From contig NZER01000222.1 of NCBI GenBank assembly GCA_002690445.1, forward strand, positions 1 to 20,486: a DNA stretch of 20,486 bases, in the 5' to 3' direction. Of this stretch, positions 20,021-20,486 are shown in pieces. Source of the DNA: Candidatus Pacearchaeota archaeon (GTDB lineage: Archaea > Nanoarchaeota > Nanoarchaeia > Pacearchaeales > GW2011-AR1). Both the position numbers and the translations under genes were made by a program. The stretch's first letter is position 1; each line of letters opens with the position of its first letter. The notes below the pieces were generated by a model. The model had not been told where the DNA came from. It saw only the letters and a list, made by a program, of their open reading frames with translations, and searched no databases.

Positions 20021-20440
20021 ATGGAAAAAAGAAAACAAAACAAACAGGGAAAGTTAAATCTAGTTGGAGCTTTGGAAGAAGGAACCTTTTGGCGATGTAA
20101 GGATGTGAGTCACTTAAGTGCTGATGAACTTAAGGAATTAGTAGAGTTACAGATCCCGGCACTTGGAGCAAATTTTTTTGTAGGTCTTGGAGAGCGAATA
20201 GATATCTATAACCTATTTGATGTTGCGGTAGCTGCTGAGATAGGGAGTGATCCTGAAAATTATCCTTTTCACGATTCAGCAAGAGACCCTTATGAAATCT
20301 TGAAAGATAGAATCTATTTATCTGCAACACATAGTGCATTATCTGATGCACGTAGCGATTCAAACTGGAAGCAAACACCTACTAGTTATGCATTAGGGCG
20401 AGCAAAGAAATTTGGACGATTAGCAGGAGTATTTAGCTAA
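20021..20440 (+). CDS. Hypothetical 139-aa protein between repeated spacers
   Basis: No family is recognised. It is a soluble protein with a basic N-terminus (MEKRKQNKQGKLNLVGALEE), then HLSADELKELVELQIPALGANFFVGLGERIDIY, a DPENYPFHDSARDPYEI stretch and a C-terminal part rich in Ser, Thr, Ala and Arg. It does not resemble the preceding 140-aa protein. Both are followed, from the stop codon on, by nearly the same spacer. A TATTTAAA box in the first spacer is the probable promoter. The gene may be one unit of a longer series continuing past the right edge. Confidence 0.7.
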   Translation: MEKRKQNKQGKLNLVGALEEGTFWRCKDVSHLSADELKELVELQIPALGANFFVGLGERIDIYNLFDVAVAAEIGSDPENYPFHDSARDPYEILKDRIYLSATHSALSDARSDSNWKQTPTSYALGRAKKFGRLAGVFS

Positions 20441-20486
20441 ACACAAATTAAATTTTTATTTTTTATTTAAACTAAAAACAAACATA
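20438..20486 (+). repeat. Spacer repeat, copy 2 (cut by window end)
   Basis: From the stop codon of the 20021 gene the sequence repeats 19969-20015, with one A fewer near the end, then diverges just before the edge. Whether another gene follows cannot be seen. Confidence 0.9.

Overview
The window reads as part of the chromosome of a small-genome archaeon, most likely a DPANN lineage of the Pacearchaeota/Woesearchaeota/Nanoarchaeota type. The evidence is a group II chaperonin (thermosome), ribosomal proteins eL33 (L35Ae) and uL16 (L10e), a THUMP-type tRNA methyltransferase, a tRNA 3' half joined to intron-like sequence, many small unknown proteins, and promoters of archaeal form. Almost every first gene has a TATA box centred about 24-28 nt before its ATG, which implies leaderless mRNAs; genes inside operons instead carry GGAGG or GGTGA Shine-Dalgarno sequences. 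The phylum assignment is an inference from gene content, not a measured phylogeny.

Layout. 1-1300: the 3' half of a probable tRNA-Tyr, followed by a Doc-like toxin / ribbon-helix-helix / unknown three-gene cluster. 1330-5019: minus-strand genes for a coiled-coil protein, a membrane-anchored exported protein and two hypothetical proteins. 5090-6045: a possible gene remnant and an unrecognised 292-aa protein. 6152-8668: a CBS-pair/zinc-ribbon protein, a tiny cysteine-motif protein and the thermosome. 8715-12021: an AT-rich accessory block with a radical SAM/SPASM protein, a nucleoside deoxyribosyltransferase-like protein, an unknown protein and a divergent tandem Lrp/AsnC-like regulator. 12065-12953: an 861-bp insertion in the 3' end of tRNA-Val, bounded by a 28-bp exact direct repeat and carrying RelE/AbrB toxin-antitoxin genes plus a winged-helix gene. 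12938-13291: divergent tRNA-Val and tRNA-Gly, a second tRNA 3'-end duplication and a run of hairpins. 13425-16068: a nucleotidyltransferase/HEPN-like protein, two tiny membrane proteins and a winged-helix regulator. 16069-16631: a 560-bp non-coding region with palindromes and a dispersed repeat. 16632-19002: an L35Ae / cysteine protein / L10e operon, a small minus-strand gene and a Trm11/TrmG10-like protein, the last two diverging from one symmetrical TATA box. 19101-20486: a coiled-coil gene, two unrelated unknown genes and two near-identical spacers.

The conserved core genes (thermosome, L10e, nucleotidyltransferase, Trm-like) use coding strands poor in C and rich in G. The accessory genes (725-1195, 5167-6045, 8715-12021, 12093-12886) are AT-richer with little of that G bias, which suggests later acquisition. 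The strongest leads are the att-like element in tRNA-Val, the near-identical terminator/promoter spacers that follow two unrelated genes at the right edge, and the radical SAM/deoxyribosyltransferase-like block with its own regulator and palindrome.
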